A stretch of DNA of 64,000 nucleotides from Caballeronia insecticola (lineage in GTDB: Bacteria > Pseudomonadota > Gammaproteobacteria > Burkholderiales > Burkholderiaceae): NCBI RefSeq assembly GCF_000402035.1, contig NC_021288.1, positions 496,001 through 560,000 of the forward strand. The letters run 5' to 3'. Made by a program: the position numbers and the translations under genes. A model generated the notes under the pieces. That model saw nothing but the letters and a program-made list of their open reading frames with translations. It ran no database searches and was not told where the DNA came from. How positions within the stretch are numbered: position 1 is the first letter of the stretch; every line of letters starts with the position of its first letter. Positions 37,466 to 47,732 of the stretch are shown piece by piece.

Positions 37466-38788
37466 TTAGCCGCCCGCTCCGGTCACGCGCCATACGGTAT
37501 TGCCGGCGTCATCGGCGAAGACGAGTGCGCCGTCCTTGTCCTGCGTCAGCCCGACCGGTGCGCCGTGGAGTTCCTTCTCATCGGCGGAAACGAAACCGGT
37601 CACGACCGGCTGAGGCGTTCCGACCGGCTTGCCGTTCTCGAACGCGACAAAGGCCACCGCGTAGCCCGAAAGCGGCGAACGGTCCCAGCTTCCATGTTCA
37701 CCGATAAACACGCCGCCTTTGTACTGCGCCGGCAGGTTGCTGCCCGTATAAAACATGAGGCCGAGCGGCGCGACGTGCGACCCGATGGCGAAATCCGGCG
37801 GAATTGCCTTCGCGACGAGATCGGGGCGCTGCTCCTTCACCCGCGTATCGACGTGCTGGCCATAGTAGCTATACGGCCAGCCGTAAAACGCGCCGTCCTT
37901 TACCGACGTCAGATAATCGGGCACGAGATCCGCGCCGATTTCATCGCGTTCGTTCGCCACGGTCCAGAGCTGACCTGTCTTCGGTTCCCATTGCAGCCCG
38001 GTCGGATTGCGAATGCCCGCAGCAAAAATACGGCTTGCGCCCGACGCCACATCCACTTCCAGCACGTTCGCGCGACGATACTCGACATCGAGCCCGTTCT
38101 CGCCGACGTTACTGTTCGAACCCACGCCCACATACAGCTTCTTGCCGTCGCGGCTAGCGAGCAGCGCCTTGGTCCAGTGATGATTGATGCGATCGGGCAG
38201 ATCGGCAAGCTCGACACCCGGCTCCGCGACGCTCGTCTCGCCCGTCTTGTACGGAAACTTGAGAAGCGCGTCCGTATCCGCGACATAGAGCGTATCGCCG
38301 ATAAGCTGCATGCCGAACGGCGAATGCAGATGGTCGATGAACACATGCTTCTCCCACTCGCCGCTGCCGTCGCTGCGCTTTCTCAGCAAGGTGATGCGGT
38401 TCGCGCCCTTCGACTCCTTGCCCGAGCGGCTCTGCACCATCCCGGCGATCAATTGCTTCGGCGTAGTCACCGGTTCCGCATTCGGACTGCCCGATTCGGC
38501 GACGAGAATATCGCCGTTCGGAAGCGCATAAACCTGACGCGGATGTTCGAGGCCGGATGCGATCTTCTCGATCTTCAATCCGTCCGCGACCTTGGGCGCT
38601 TCGTTGTCTTTCCAGCCGACGAACTTCGGCACTTGCATCGGCGGCGTAAAGAAGTTTTTGGCTTCGGGCAGCGGCGGATTCGCGCCTGCCTGATGCGCGC
38701 TGTCGTATCGCGCGTGCTCGTTGCATGCGGAGAAAAGCGCGGCGACGCCAAGCGCGAGCACGCTTCTCACTGTTGTTTGCTTAATCAC
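37466..38788 (-). CDS. PQQ-type sorbosone/glucose dehydrogenase-like lipoprotein
   Basis: A 440-residue exported protein. The signal MIKQTTVRSVLALGVAALFS followed by AC gives a lipoprotein anchor. The rest is a six-bladed propeller of the soluble glucose/L-sorbosone dehydrogenase family: SGLEHPRQVYALPNGDILVAE, HSPFGMQLIGDTLYVADTDA, LYVGVGSNSNVGENG, FAAGIRNPTGLQWEP, WTVANERDEIGADLVPDYLT and GVFIGEHGSWDRSPLSGY. Family members oxidise sugars with PQQ in the periplasm, though many relatives have unknown substrates. Its start overlaps the end of the DUF2231 gene by eight bases, so the two form an operon. Confidence 0.88.
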   Translation of the reverse strand: MIKQTTVRSVLALGVAALFSACNEHARYDSAHQAGANPPLPEAKNFFTPPMQVPKFVGWKDNEAPKVADGLKIEKIASGLEHPRQVYALPNGDILVAESGSPNAEPVTTPKQLIAGMVQSRSGKESKGANRITLLRKRSDGSGEWEKHVFIDHLHSPFGMQLIGDTLYVADTDALLKFPYKTGETSVAEPGVELADLPDRINHHWTKALLASRDGKKLYVGVGSNSNVGENGLDVEYRRANVLEVDVASGASRIFAAGIRNPTGLQWEPKTGQLWTVANERDEIGADLVPDYLTSVKDGAFYGWPYSYYGQHVDTRVKEQRPDLVAKAIPPDFAIGSHVAPLGLMFYTGSNLPAQYKGGVFIGEHGSWDRSPLSGYAVAFVAFENGKPVGTPQPVVTGFVSADEKELHGAPVGLTQDKDGALVFADDAGNTVWRVTGAGG

Positions 38789-39230
38789 GGCGCGCCTCCT
38801 GAAAACCGAATTTATCGAAGGCGAGTGCGATATGTCCCACGCTCAGCAATACGACCGTGATGACCGAGAGAATCACGCCCGACGGCACGATCGCGTAGCC
38901 ATCGCGGCTATGCACGAAGGCATTGACGACTGCCGCGACAATGCCGAGCAGATTCAGCCAGAAATCGACTTTCTCGGCACGCGTCACGACATGACGAGAA
39001 CCGAACCACACATGACCGAGGTTGATGAAGCGCGGGATGATCGCGAGGATAAGGCCGGTCGTCACCAGCCACGCCGCCCCTTTAGCCCAGAAAACGTTAG
39101 CGGTAATCGCAAAGATAATGTCGAAGATCAGTGTCCCGACGAAGAGACCGTAAGGAATCGGGTCGAGCAGATCGAAAAGGGCTGTGGCCGTTCTCGATCG
39201 ATATCGCAAGCTGCTCGTAGTCGCGCTCAT
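38781..39230 (-). CDS. DUF2231-type four-helix membrane protein
   Basis: A 149-residue inner-membrane protein with four helices (PYGLFVGTLIFDIIFAITAN, WLVTTGLILAIIPRFINLGH, FWLNLLGIVAAVVNAFVHSR, VILSVITVVLLSVGHIALAF). The helix pattern and the short histidine-containing turns fit DUF2231, which is often found next to PQQ dehydrogenases and cytochromes, as here. It is the upstream gene of the pair. No activity is known for the family. Confidence 0.8.
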   Translation of the reverse strand: MSATTSSLRYRSRTATALFDLLDPIPYGLFVGTLIFDIIFAITANVFWAKGAAWLVTTGLILAIIPRFINLGHVWFGSRHVVTRAEKVDFWLNLLGIVAAVVNAFVHSRDGYAIVPSGVILSVITVVLLSVGHIALAFDKFGFQEARRD

Positions 39231-39733
39231 AGGTGAAACCTCAAAATGAAAGCATGCGGTGAGCTATTCGAATCGATTGCTGAAAGTGGATTGCGGCGCA
39301 TTCGACGTCGTATGAATCAGCACGTCACATGCCCGGCTTTATGAAGCGGAGATAGCGAGTCGGGCAATCACGCGTATCGCCCATCGCCCGATGCGTGATG
39401 AAGAGAAGCGCCGAAGCGTCACCAAGGTGCGCACGATGCAGTGCGACCGTGTGCTGATTCGCATTTGGCTTTGGACGGCGGGACGTGCGTCGGGCTGATG
39501 GCCACGGCCAACAGCGCACCTCAAGCCTGTTCGCAAGCGTCCAACATAAAGCCTGTCAATTTCGAATGAACGCGCACGCCGACTAGCCGCAAAGCCCCGT
39601 AAATCAAGGCTCCAGCGTATTCATGAGCGCGTTCCCGGATATTGGCATAGCCCTTGCAAAAACCGGGGCGAGCATGTGCCGTGCTCATCCAGATCTCACG
39701 ACCTTTCGCACTTGTTTAGCCCGGAGAAACATC
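39231..39733. other. Intergenic region between the DUF2231 gene and the small peptide gene
   Basis: About 500 bases between divergent genes. Short open frames near 39325-39536 overlap each other in different frames and have no ribosome binding site. A sigma-54-type promoter lies at 39642-39658. An enhancer-binding-protein site would be expected upstream of it, but I cannot identify one. Confidence 0.5.
39642..39658 (+). promoter_or_regulatory. Sigma-54 (-24/-12) promoter upstream of the small peptide gene
   Basis: TTGGCATAGCCCTTGCA matches the RpoN consensus YTGGCACGRNNNTTGCW at 12 of 14 defined positions, with GG and GC in the obligatory spacing. Transcription would begin near 39670, giving a leader of about 65 bases before the ATG at 39734. 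Confidence 0.7.
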
Positions 39734-39946
39734 ATGAAGCGCATTCTCGTCATCGCAGACATTCCGCACGATCCGTTCGCGCAGAGCGAAGAAGCCACGC
39801 TCACGCACGCGCAAATGAAGCGCATCGTCGGCGGACGCAGTGTCCTCGCCACCGTGGATGGCGGTCCCGGAATGACGACCGTCAACGACTTCGACATCAA
39901 CAACGCTATCTGGGAAGGACGGATCAAAGGCCCGATGATCAACTGA
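39734..39946 (+). CDS. Small peptide with double-glycine leader-like motif
   Basis: A 70-residue protein of no recognised family. Residues 20-34 (EATLTHAQMKRIVGG) resemble the double-glycine leader of class II bacteriocins and related natural-product precursors (L-x-x-E/Q-L/M-K-x-I/V-x-G-G). The part after Gly34 is 36 residues, rich in Gly, Thr, Asn and Ile, with no cysteine; a second DGG is at 42-44. GGAG is nine bases before the ATG. A sigma-54-type promoter lies upstream and a 9-base-pair hairpin follows at 39967-40002. No peptidase-containing ABC transporter or modification enzyme is nearby. A precursor-peptide role is a guess from the motif. Confidence 0.65.
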   Translation: MKRILVIADIPHDPFAQSEEATLTHAQMKRIVGGRSVLATVDGGPGMTTVNDFDINNAIWEGRIKGPMIN

Positions 39947-39966
39947 ACGCACGCCGGCTTCAGTGT

Positions 39967-40002
39967 CGATGCCCCATCGTACGCGAGTGCGAAGGGGCAT
40001 CG
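39967..40002 (+). terminator. Hairpin after the small peptide gene
   Basis: A perfect 9-base-pair stem (CGATGCCCC / GGGGCATCG) 20 bases after the stop codon, without a T-tract. It could terminate or stabilise the short transcript, and may also serve the convergent lipoprotein gene. Confidence 0.5.
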
Positions 40003-40038
40003 GCATTCACGCAGTCACGCGCGCTTCACACGCTCGAC

Positions 40039-40506
40039 TCAATCGGCGATGCGCTTGAAACTGGCGTAGTAGTCGTCCGTGTAGTAGCAGTCGGTGGCCT
40101 GCCTGCGCGGTCCGCCACATACGATGCGGCGCAGTCCGCGATCCGCCGCGCCGGGCGTGCGAACGGTATAGGCGTGGTAGTAGCCGCGCGGATGCTCGGG
40201 CAGCAAGGCCGAGCTGTTACGGAACAGCACGCCATCTTCGCTGAAGGGAAAAGGACCGCCCGCTTTGATCAGACGCAATGTCTCGGCGGCCTCGCCCGGC
40301 AACTTCGCCTTTGCGATGGAGACCGGCGCGCCGCGCTGCGCGCCCGATGCGGCGAGCGTGTCGCTCGCGGCCGCGCTGGCCTGAACCGGCGCCGAACTCG
40401 CGGATGCGCCCGACTCCGGAGTCGTGTTTGATGATCCGCCCTTACCGCATCCACAGAGGATTGCGCTCAAGGCAAGGATGCAGGAGAAAGCATTCGCTCG
40501 TTTCAC
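40039..40506 (-). CDS. RNase Sa/barnase-fold lipoprotein lacking two catalytic residues
   Basis: A 155-residue lipoprotein (LALSAILCGCG lipobox, then a Ser/Ala-rich linker). Residues 68-155 match microbial guanyl-specific ribonucleases: LPGEAAETLRLIKAGGPFPF, LLPEHPRGYY, TVRTPGAADRGLRRIV, and YYTDDYYASFKRI. Against RNase Sa, the general base Glu54 is Ala112 here (codon GCC) and the general acid His85 is Tyr146 (TAC); the arginine of DRGLRR is kept. The fold should be intact but the usual cleavage chemistry is not expected. Active relatives are secreted RNases; this may be an RNA-binding or structural descendant, or a recent loss of function. Confidence 0.85.
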   Translation of the reverse strand: MKRANAFSCILALSAILCGCGKGGSSNTTPESGASASSAPVQASAAASDTLAASGAQRGAPVSIAKAKLPGEAAETLRLIKAGGPFPFSEDGVLFRNSSALLPEHPRGYYHAYTVRTPGAADRGLRRIVCGGPRRQATDCYYTDDYYASFKRIAD

Positions 40507-40697
40507 GGACCGGTTGTCTCCGGGTTGACCAGCACTCGACCACGAACGAATGAAGAGTATCGCTAATGGCAGAGTGAATCAACGTCCGTCCGGAAATTGG
40601 CATTTATTACCCGATCGCCCGGTTCTCTTGCGCACAATCGGGCGTTTGCGACGCGGCGAACGCGTCCCCGTCGACGCGTTCGCCACGCCCGCGTCGC

Positions 40698-42095
40698 TCA
40701 CGCAGCAAGATGACTGAGCAACGCATCGACGCTGCCCTTCGCATCGCCGAACAGCATGCGCGTGTTCTCCTTGTAGAAGAGCGGATTGTCGACGCCCGCA
40801 TAGCCCGCCGCCATGCTTCGTTTGGACACGATCACCGTGCGCGCCTTCCACACTTCGAGCACCGGCATGCCGGCAATCGGACTGCCGGGGTCTTCGAGTG
40901 CGCCCGGATTCACGATATCGTTCGCGCCGATCACGAGCACGACATCCGTGCTGGAAAAGTCATCGTTGATTTCATCCATTTCGAGCACGATGTCATACGG
41001 CACCTTCGCCTCCGCAAGCAGCACGTTCATGTGCCCCGGCAGACGGCCCGCCACCGGATGAATACCGAAGCGCACTTTCACGCCTTTATTGCGCAGGTTT
41101 TTCGTGATCTCGCTGATGGTCGCCTGAGCCTGCGCGACCGCCATGCCGTAGCCCGGCACGATCACGACTTCCGATGCATCGCGCAACAGTGCGCCGACTT
41201 CATCGACGGTGACCGGCGCGACCTCGCCTTCGATCGCCTTCGTCGATGAAGACGCCACCGTGCCGAAGCCGCCGAGAATCACGGAGAGAAACTTCCGGTT
41301 CATCGCGCGGCACATGATGTAGCTCAGAATGGCGCCGCTCGATCCGACCAGCGCACCCGTCACGATCAGCAGATCATTGCTGAGCATGAAGCCGGTCGCG
41401 GCGGCGGCCCAGCCGGAGTAGCTGTTCAACATGGACACGACCACCGGCATGTCCGCGCCGCCGATCGCCATCACGAGATGCACGCCGATCAACGCGGCGA
41501 TCGCGGTCATGGTGAGCAGCGCGCTGATGCCGACATCCGCATCGGGCGCGGTGAGGAACACATAGCCGAGCGCCAGGCACGCGAACACGCCGACGAGATT
41601 CAGCGTGTGCCGCATCGGCAGCAGCAACGGCTTGCCGCCGACAATGCCCTGCAGCTTGAGAAACGCGGCGATCGATCCGGTGAACGTCACCGCGCCGATA
41701 AACACGCCGAGATAGATCTCGACATCGTGCACCGATTGCGCCACGCCGCCATCCTCTGCACCGGAGGACGGCGACAAGTAGCTCGCCACGGCCACCAACA
41801 CCGCCGCCAGACCCACGAAGCTGTGCAACGCCGCGACGAGTTGCGGCATCTGCGTCATCTCGACGCGCCGTGCGAGCAGCGCGCCGCCCGCAATGCCGAT
41901 CGCCATCAGCACGGCCACGACCGGCAACGCAGCGCCGCCGTTGAGCCACAACGTCGTGACGATGGCGATGACCATGCCGACGACGCCGTAGAGATTGCCG
42001 CGCCGAGCTGTCGATGGATGGCTGAGCCCGCGCAGGCTCAGAATGAACAACACGCTCGCCGCCAGATAGGCGATGCTTCCAATTCCGTTTTGCAT
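40698..42095 (-). CDS. pntB: NAD(P) transhydrogenase beta subunit
   Basis: A 465-residue inner-membrane protein: about nine helices, then the cytoplasmic NADP(H)-binding domain III with [20 protein letters not shown] and [20 protein letters not shown]. With PntA it couples proton entry to NADPH formation from NADH. Length agrees with the 462 residues of the enterobacterial protein. It starts 10 bases after pntA stops. Confidence 0.97.
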   Translation of the reverse strand: MQNGIGSIAYLAASVLFILSLRGLSHPSTARRGNLYGVVGMVIAIVTTLWLNGGAALPVVAVLMAIGIAGGALLARRVEMTQMPQLVAALHSFVGLAAVLVAVASYLSPSSGAEDGGVAQSVHDVEIYLGVFIGAVTFTGSIAAFLKLQGIVGGKPLLLPMRHTLNLVGVFACLALGYVFLTAPDADVGISALLTMTAIAALIGVHLVMAIGGADMPVVVSMLNSYSGWAAAATGFMLSNDLLIVTGALVGSSGAILSYIMCRAMNRKFLSVILGGFGTVASSSTKAIEGEVAPVTVDEVGALLRDASEVVIVPGYGMAVAQAQATISEITKNLRNKGVKVRFGIHPVAGRLPGHMNVLLAEAKVPYDIVLEMDEINDDFSSTDVVLVIGANDIVNPGALEDPGSPIAGMPVLEVWKARTVIVSKRSMAAGYAGVDNPLFYKENTRMLFGDAKGSVDALLSHLAA

Positions 42096-42105
42096 GCCGA
42101 TCTCC

Positions 42106-43665
42106 TTAGCGCTGGAACATGTTCAACATGCGTTGAGTGACGAGAAACCCGCCCGCGATGTTGATCGTCGCGATCAGTATCGCGAGGCCTGAGAGAATCG
42201 CGACCAGACCATCCGGCGTGCCGACCTGCAACAGCGCACCCGTCACGATGATTCCGCTCACCGCGTTCGTCACGCTCATGAGCGGCGTGTGCAACGCGGG
42301 CGTCACGTTCCATACGACCTGATAGCCGACGAAGATCGCCAGCACGAACACGGTGAAATGCGCGACGAACGCAGGCGGCGCAACCGCGCCCAGCGCCGCC
42401 AGCAAGACGGCGGCAAGCACGAGGCCCGCTATGCCGATCCATCCGGCGCGGCGCTTTTGTTCGACCGTTACAGCGATAGTCGCTGCGGGTTTTTCGACGG
42501 TTGGCGCTACAGCCGCAGGCCGCTTCGGCAACGGCCATCTCACCTGGCCGCGCAAGACTACCGTTACACCGCCGATCACTTCGTCATCGATATCGATCAC
42601 GATCTCGCCATTTTTCTGCGGCGTCAGATCGGTCAGCAGATGCCGCAGGTTCGTGCCGTACAGCTGGCTCGATTGCGTCGCCATGCGCGACGGAAGATCC
42701 GTATAGCCGACGATCGTCACGCCCTCCACGAAGGCCGCCTCGCCCGGCTGCGTCAGTTGGCAATTGCCGCCCTGCTCCGCGGCCATGTCGACGATCACGC
42801 TGCCCTGACGCATGCTGCGCACCATGTCGGCGGTGATCAGTTTGGGCGCGGGCTTGCCGGGAATGAGCGCCGTCGTCACGATGACGTCGACCTCCTTCGC
42901 CTGCGCGGCGAACAGCGCCATTTCCGCGGCGATGAATTCCGGGCTCATCTCTTTCGCATAACCGCCGCTGCCGCTGCCGCTGCCGTCTTCGGCATAGTCG
43001 AGTTCGAGAAACTCCGCGCCCATGCTTTCGACCTGCTGCCGCACTTCGGGCCGCGTATCGAAAGCACGCACGATTGCGCCGAGACTGCGCGCCGCGCCGA
43101 TCGCCGCGAGCCCCGCCACGCCGGCGCCGATCACCATGACTTTCGCCGGCGCGATCTTGCCTGCCGCCGTGATCTGTCCCATGAAGCCACGGCCGAACTG
43201 ATGCGCCGCTTCGATGACAGCGCGATAGCCCGCCATGTTGGCCATCGAACTCAATGCATCGAGCTTTTGCGCGCGCGAGATGCGCGGCACGCAGTCCATC
43301 GCGAGCACGGTAATGTTGCGCGCGTTCAGGCGCGTAAGAAGCGCATCATTCTGAGCGGGCCAGATGAAGCTGATGAGCGTCGATCCTTCGCGCAGCCACA
43401 CGACTTCATCGGCCGCAGGTTCGATGGAAGGCGCACGCACTTTCACGACGATATCCGCGCCCGCGTAAAGCGATGGCGCATCCTTCGCGATATGCGCACC
43501 CGCTGCGCGATAGGCTTCGTCGGCAAAGGCGGCCAGTTCACCCGCACCGGTCTCGACGGTGATTTCGAAACCGAGCTTCAGCAGATGTCCGACTACCTCG
43601 GGCGTCAACGCGACGCGACGTTCCCCGGGATAGCGCTCCCGTGGCACTGCAATCATCATTGGCAT
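42106..43665 (-). CDS. pntA: NAD(P) transhydrogenase alpha subunit
   Basis: A 519-residue single-chain alpha subunit. Domain I (about 1-375) carries the NAD-binding motif [40 protein letters not shown] is the conserved loop. Four membrane helices follow (about 400-519). A run GSGSGSGG in the loop [17 protein letters not shown] is longer than in most relatives and is coded by a GCCGCT repeat. First gene of the pnt operon; the start ATG at 43665 may be replaced by the in-frame ATG two codons later. Confidence 0.96.
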   Translation of the reverse strand: MPMMIAVPRERYPGERRVALTPEVVGHLLKLGFEITVETGAGELAAFADEAYRAAGAHIAKDAPSLYAGADIVVKVRAPSIEPAADEVVWLREGSTLISFIWPAQNDALLTRLNARNITVLAMDCVPRISRAQKLDALSSMANMAGYRAVIEAAHQFGRGFMGQITAAGKIAPAKVMVIGAGVAGLAAIGAARSLGAIVRAFDTRPEVRQQVESMGAEFLELDYAEDGSGSGSGGYAKEMSPEFIAAEMALFAAQAKEVDVIVTTALIPGKPAPKLITADMVRSMRQGSVIVDMAAEQGGNCQLTQPGEAAFVEGVTIVGYTDLPSRMATQSSQLYGTNLRHLLTDLTPQKNGEIVIDIDDEVIGGVTVVLRGQVRWPLPKRPAAVAPTVEKPAATIAVTVEQKRRAGWIGIAGLVLAAVLLAALGAVAPPAFVAHFTVFVLAIFVGYQVVWNVTPALHTPLMSVTNAVSGIIVTGALLQVGTPDGLVAILSGLAILIATINIAGGFLVTQRMLNMFQR

Positions 43666-43979
43666 GACTGTATTCCCAATCGACAGTTTGAAATGCTTGA
43701 GCGGCGCGCGCTTGAAGACGCCTGATTCGCCTGATGTGCGCCGATATCATTCGCACGCACGCAACCGCCCGCGCCCCGCGTCGGCGCGAAGCTTGCGCGA
43801 GGGGCGAATCGTGATCAATTTTTTTTGGTCAGTCAGCCGCGAACGCGGGCATCGAGTGAAGCGGCCGGTGGGATGAGTGGCCGCTTCCTGCTCCGCAGCC
43901 GGGTCCGCGCACTTTGTGGCGCGCAAACGCGGGCTGCTGTCTCGTTGATACTTTTTATGTTCTTTGTAACGCTGATTCC
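43666..43979. other. Intergenic region upstream of pntA with a 9-base-pair hairpin
   Basis: About 310 bases. A perfect inverted repeat GAAGCGGCC...GGCCGCTTC lies at 43858-43887 but has no T-tract on either side. The pnt promoter should be near 43670-43800. No gene is recognised. Confidence 0.5.
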
Positions 43980-44411
43980 TCAGGCGGCGGCCTTGGCCTC
44001 CAGCTCGGCGATACGCTTGCGTAGCGCCCGATCTTCCTGAAACCGCGCCGTCTCGTCGCGGATGATCGCGACAATGCTCGTCACTTCGCCTTGCGGCGAA
44101 TGCAGCAGCGCGACCGTGAATGCAATCGACATCGAGCGTCCGTCTTTATCGACGGCGGGCACCTTGAGCAGATCGTGACCATAACGCGTCTCGCCGGTCG
44201 CCATTGTCTTGTGATAGCCGTCCCAATGACGGCCGCGCAGACGTTCCGGAATGATCAGATCCAGCGACTGACCCATGGCTTCGCTCTGGGTAAATCCGAA
44301 CATGCGTTCCGCAGCCGGATTCCATAGCGTGATCGCACCGCTCGCATCCGAAATGATCACGGCGTCGCCAATTGCGTTGACGAGCTGTTCATAGTCGATG
44401 GTTTGGGTCAT
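43980..44411 (-). CDS. Single PAS-domain protein
   Basis: A 143-residue cytoplasmic protein. One PAS domain occupies most of it: QLVNAIGDAVIISDASGAIT, LWNPAAERMFGFTQSEAMGQ, DLIIPERLRGRHWDGYHKT, and a PAC-like end (SIVAIIRDETARF). A short charged coiled-coil tail follows (EDRALRKRIAELEAKAAA). There is no output domain. Similar short PAS proteins are common in Burkholderia; ligand and partner are unknown. An upstream start at 44447 is possible, but relatives begin near the residue chosen. Confidence 0.85.
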   Translation of the reverse strand: MTQTIDYEQLVNAIGDAVIISDASGAITLWNPAAERMFGFTQSEAMGQSLDLIIPERLRGRHWDGYHKTMATGETRYGHDLLKVPAVDKDGRSMSIAFTVALLHSPQGEVTSIVAIIRDETARFQEDRALRKRIAELEAKAAA

Positions 44412-44532
44412 GGCGTTATCCGGATCGTGGGGTATCGATCTAATCATTTTTTAAGGGCCGCTGCCGTTCTCTCGCCTTTAAAAGCAAGACATGAGAAGGC
44501 AGCGATCATCCTTCACCGCTAAAACACCCGCG

Positions 44533-45786
44533 TCAGACGGCGCGAATTTCCTGCATGCGCGCGACTTGCTCCGGGCTATAGCCCAGTTCGAGCAGCACTT
44601 CCTCGGTATGCTCGCCCAGGAGCGGCGAGCCCGTGATTTCAGGCTTCAGGTCCGAGAACTTGATCGGGCTGCCGACCGTGAGGTACTTGCCGCGCACTTT
44701 GTGATCCACTTCGACGATCGAGCCGCTCGCGCGCAACGATTCGTCGTTCGCGAGTTCTTTCATCGTCAGCACCGGCGCGCACGGAATATCGAACTTGCGC
44801 AGAATGTCGACGGCTTCGAACTTGGTCTTGTCGGCGAGCCATCCTTCGATCGTATTGAAGATATCGAAGATGTGCGGCTGGCGCGCTTCGGCCGTCATGT
44901 AGTTCGGATCTTCGATCCATTCCGGCTTGCCAATGGCGCGGCAAATCGGCGCCCATGCGTGACCCTGAATCGTGAAGTAGATGTACGCGTTCGGATCGGT
45001 TTCCCAGCCCTTGCACTTGAGCACCCAGCCCGGCTGTCCGCCGCCGCCCGCATTGCCGCCACGCGGAACCACATCGCTGAACGTGCCGTGCGGATATTGC
45101 GGATATTCCTCGAGATAGCCGACGCGATCCAGACGCTGCTGGTCGCGCAGCTTTACGCGACACAGATTCAGCACGCTGTCCTGCATCGACACCGCGACCT
45201 TCTGTCCCTTGCCCGTTTGCTGACGGCCGATGATCGCCGTGAGAATGCCGATGGCGAGGTGCATGCCGGTGTTGCTGTCGCCGAGCGCGGCCGCGCTGAT
45301 GGTCGGCGGGCCGTCCCAGAAGCCCGTCGTCGATGCCGCGCCGCCTGCACACTGCGCCACGTTTTCGTAGACCTTGAGGTCGTCGTAATGGTGGCCGTCG
45401 CTGAAGCCCTTGACGGATGCCACGATCAGCTTCTTGTTCAGTTCGTGGATGTTTTCCCACGAGAAGCCCATGCGGTCCAGCGCGCCCGGGCCGAAGTTCT
45501 CGACCAGCACGTCCGATTCGCGGATCAGCTTGGTCAGCACTTCCTTGCCTTCGTCCGTTTTCGTATCGAGCGTCAACGAGCGCTTGTTGCTGTTGAGCAT
45601 CGTGAAATACAGCGCGTCGGCGTCGGGAATGTCGCGCAACTGGTTACGCGTGACGTCGCCCGAACCGGGACGCTCGACCTTGATCACATCCGCCCCGAAC
45701 CATGCCAGCATCTGTGTACATGCGGGACCCGCCTGCACGTGCGTGAAATCGATGATCTTGATGCCTTTGAGTGGTTTGTCGCTCAC
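44533..45786 (-). CDS. frc: Formyl-CoA:oxalate CoA-transferase
   Basis: A 417-residue class III CoA-transferase that makes oxalyl-CoA from formyl-CoA and oxalate. The sequence follows Frc closely: [20 protein letters not shown] at the start, [18 protein letters not shown], and the catalytic aspartate (Asp170) in [15 protein letters not shown]. The length is almost that of the Oxalobacter and E. coli enzymes. It lies 28 bases after oxc on the same strand, forming the two-enzyme oxalate pathway with it. Confidence 0.96.
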   Translation of the reverse strand: MSDKPLKGIKIIDFTHVQAGPACTQMLAWFGADVIKVERPGSGDVTRNQLRDIPDADALYFTMLNSNKRSLTLDTKTDEGKEVLTKLIRESDVLVENFGPGALDRMGFSWENIHELNKKLIVASVKGFSDGHHYDDLKVYENVAQCAGGAASTTGFWDGPPTISAAALGDSNTGMHLAIGILTAIIGRQQTGKGQKVAVSMQDSVLNLCRVKLRDQQRLDRVGYLEEYPQYPHGTFSDVVPRGGNAGGGGQPGWVLKCKGWETDPNAYIYFTIQGHAWAPICRAIGKPEWIEDPNYMTAEARQPHIFDIFNTIEGWLADKTKFEAVDILRKFDIPCAPVLTMKELANDESLRASGSIVEVDHKVRGKYLTVGSPIKFSDLKPEITGSPLLGEHTEEVLLELGYSPEQVARMQEIRAV

Positions 45787-45814
45787 TTGATATCTCCTGG
45801 GTGGCTGGTCTTGA

Positions 45815-47557
45815 TTACTTTTTCATCGCCGCGCTTTGCGGATTCAGATTCGTCAGGCGTCCGCTCTCCGTGCCGGCCGCTTCGTCGATCACTGCGTTGA
45901 TCAGCGTCGGCTTGCCCGACTTGATCGCTTCTTCGAGTGCGTGCGTGAGTTCCTCGGGTGTCGTCGCGTTGAAGCCGATGCCACCGAATGCCTCGATCAT
46001 CTTGTCGTAGCGTGCGTTCTTCACGAACACGGTCGGCGCGACGTCCTTGCCGCCCGTCGGATTTACATCGGTGCCGCGATACACGCCGTTGTTGTTGAAG
46101 ACGATGGTGCACACCGGCAGGTCATATCGGCAGATGGTTTCGAGTTCCATGCCGCTGAAGCCGAACGCGCTGTCGCCTTCGATCGCGACTACTTGCTTGC
46201 CGCTCGTCACCGCCGCACCGATCGCGAAGCCCATGCCGATGCCCATGATTCCCCACGTGCCCGAATCGAAACGCTTGCGCGGCTCGTACATGTCGATGAT
46301 GCTGCGCGCATAGTCGAGCGTGTTCGCGCCTTCGTTGACGACGTTGATGTCGGGACGCGTCTTCAGCACGTCGCGAATGGCGCGCAGCGCGCTGTGGAAA
46401 TTCATCGGCGACGGATTCTTCGCGAGCGTCGCCGCCATCTTTTCGAGGTTCTTGTTCTTGCGCTCGTTGATCGCGCCCGTCCATTCGCTCGACGGCTTCG
46501 GGAAGTTCGCATCGATGCCCGCGACGAGCGCCGACACGCACGAACCGATATCTCCGATCACCGGCGCCGCAATCGCGACGTTGCTGTCGATCTCGGTCGG
46601 CGAGATGTCGATTTGCACGAACTGCTTGGGCGCCGCGCCCCACGTCTTGCCCTTGCCGTGCGCCAGCAGCCAGTTCAAACGCGCGCCGATCAGCACGACG
46701 CAGTCCGCTTCCTGCAACACGAAGGAACGCGCCGCCGATGCCGACTGCGCATGCGTGTCCGGCAAGAGGCCCTTTGCCATCGACATCGGCAGATAGGGAA
46801 TGCCGCTTTTCTCGACCAGATCGCGAATCTGCGCATCGGCCTGTGCGTACGCCGCGCCTTTGCCCAGCAGAATCAGCGGACGCTTGGCGCCCTTGATCAC
46901 GTCGAGCGCGCGCTTCACCGAATCCGGCGACGGCAACTGACGCGGCGCGGCATCGACCACCTTGATGAGCGACTGCTGGCCTTTGAGCGCGTCCATGGTT
47001 TGCGCGAGCAGCTTGGCGGGCAAGTCGAGATACACGCCGCCCGGACGGCCCGACACGGCTGCGCGAATCGCCCGCGCGACGCCAATGCCGATGTCCTCCG
47101 CATGCAGCACGCGATAGGCCGCCTTCGCATACGGCTTGGCCGCGTTCAGCTGGTCCATCTCTTCGTAATCGCCCTGCTGCAGATCGACGATCTCACGCTC
47201 GCTCGAACCGCTGATCAGGATCATCGGGAAGCAGTTGGTGGTCGCGTTGGCGAGTGCGGTGAGTCCGTTGAGGAAGCCCGGTGCCGACACGGTCAGGCAA
47301 ATGCCCGGCTTCTGCGTCATGTAGCCGGCGATTGCGGCTGCGTTGCCCGCATGCTGCTCATGGCGAAAGCCGATGAAGCGCATGCCTTCTGCCTGCGCGA
47401 GGCGCGCCAGATCGGTGATCGGAATACCGACGAGACCGAAGATCGTGTCGATGTCGTTGAGCTTCAGAGCATCGATGACCAGGTGGAAACCGTCGGTCGT
47501 TTGCTGCGCCTTTTCTTCGGCCGCTGCCTGTGCCCTTTCCTCGAGTACGTCTGCCAT
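45815..47557 (-). CDS. oxc: Oxalyl-CoA decarboxylase
   Basis: A 580-residue thiamine diphosphate enzyme that decarboxylates oxalyl-CoA to formyl-CoA. The N-terminal Pyr domain has [20 protein letters not shown] with the catalytic glutamate region nearby; the C-terminal PP domain has [20 protein letters not shown] and the NN pair in [11 protein letters not shown] that hold magnesium and the diphosphate. Length and order match the Oxalobacter enzyme. A palindrome at 47588-47602 lies just upstream. With frc and oxlT it allows growth on, or detoxification of, oxalate. Confidence 0.96.
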   Translation of the reverse strand: MADVLEERAQAAAEEKAQQTTDGFHLVIDALKLNDIDTIFGLVGIPITDLARLAQAEGMRFIGFRHEQHAGNAAAIAGYMTQKPGICLTVSAPGFLNGLTALANATTNCFPMILISGSSEREIVDLQQGDYEEMDQLNAAKPYAKAAYRVLHAEDIGIGVARAIRAAVSGRPGGVYLDLPAKLLAQTMDALKGQQSLIKVVDAAPRQLPSPDSVKRALDVIKGAKRPLILLGKGAAYAQADAQIRDLVEKSGIPYLPMSMAKGLLPDTHAQSASAARSFVLQEADCVVLIGARLNWLLAHGKGKTWGAAPKQFVQIDISPTEIDSNVAIAAPVIGDIGSCVSALVAGIDANFPKPSSEWTGAINERKNKNLEKMAATLAKNPSPMNFHSALRAIRDVLKTRPDINVVNEGANTLDYARSIIDMYEPRKRFDSGTWGIMGIGMGFAIGAAVTSGKQVVAIEGDSAFGFSGMELETICRYDLPVCTIVFNNNGVYRGTDVNPTGGKDVAPTVFVKNARYDKMIEAFGGIGFNATTPEELTHALEEAIKSGKPTLINAVIDEAAGTESGRLTNLNPQSAAMKK

Positions 47558-47587
47558 TTGTCTCCTCCTGATGGATGGTTATGTGGT

Positions 47588-47602
47588 GATATACTAGATA
47601 TC
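47588..47602. promoter_or_regulatory. Palindrome upstream of oxc, candidate operator
   Basis: GATATACTAGATATC has perfect GATAT/ATATC arms around ACTAG, about 30 bases before the oxc start, in AT-rich DNA. Placement fits an operator or core promoter. The regulator is not known. Confidence 0.4.
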
Positions 47603-47732
47603 AGATACTGGATTTGTCAAAGCCTATTTTTGATTTTTTGCGACGGAAATTTGAATCGGATATGGCAGCGGTATGAGCCGCGTCGCGCCGGTCGATTCAG
47701 GCTTTGAAAACGTCTCCCCCGTCATGACACAG

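Noticed and set aside
39325..39536. Two overlapping minus-strand small frames downstream of the DUF2231 gene
   Set aside because: They overlap in different frames, lack translation signals and show no hydrophobic or domain pattern.
43858..43887. Perfect 9-base-pair hairpin upstream of pntA considered as a terminator
   Set aside because: No T-tract follows on either strand and the nearest upstream gene end does not fit, so it is only noted as an inverted repeat.
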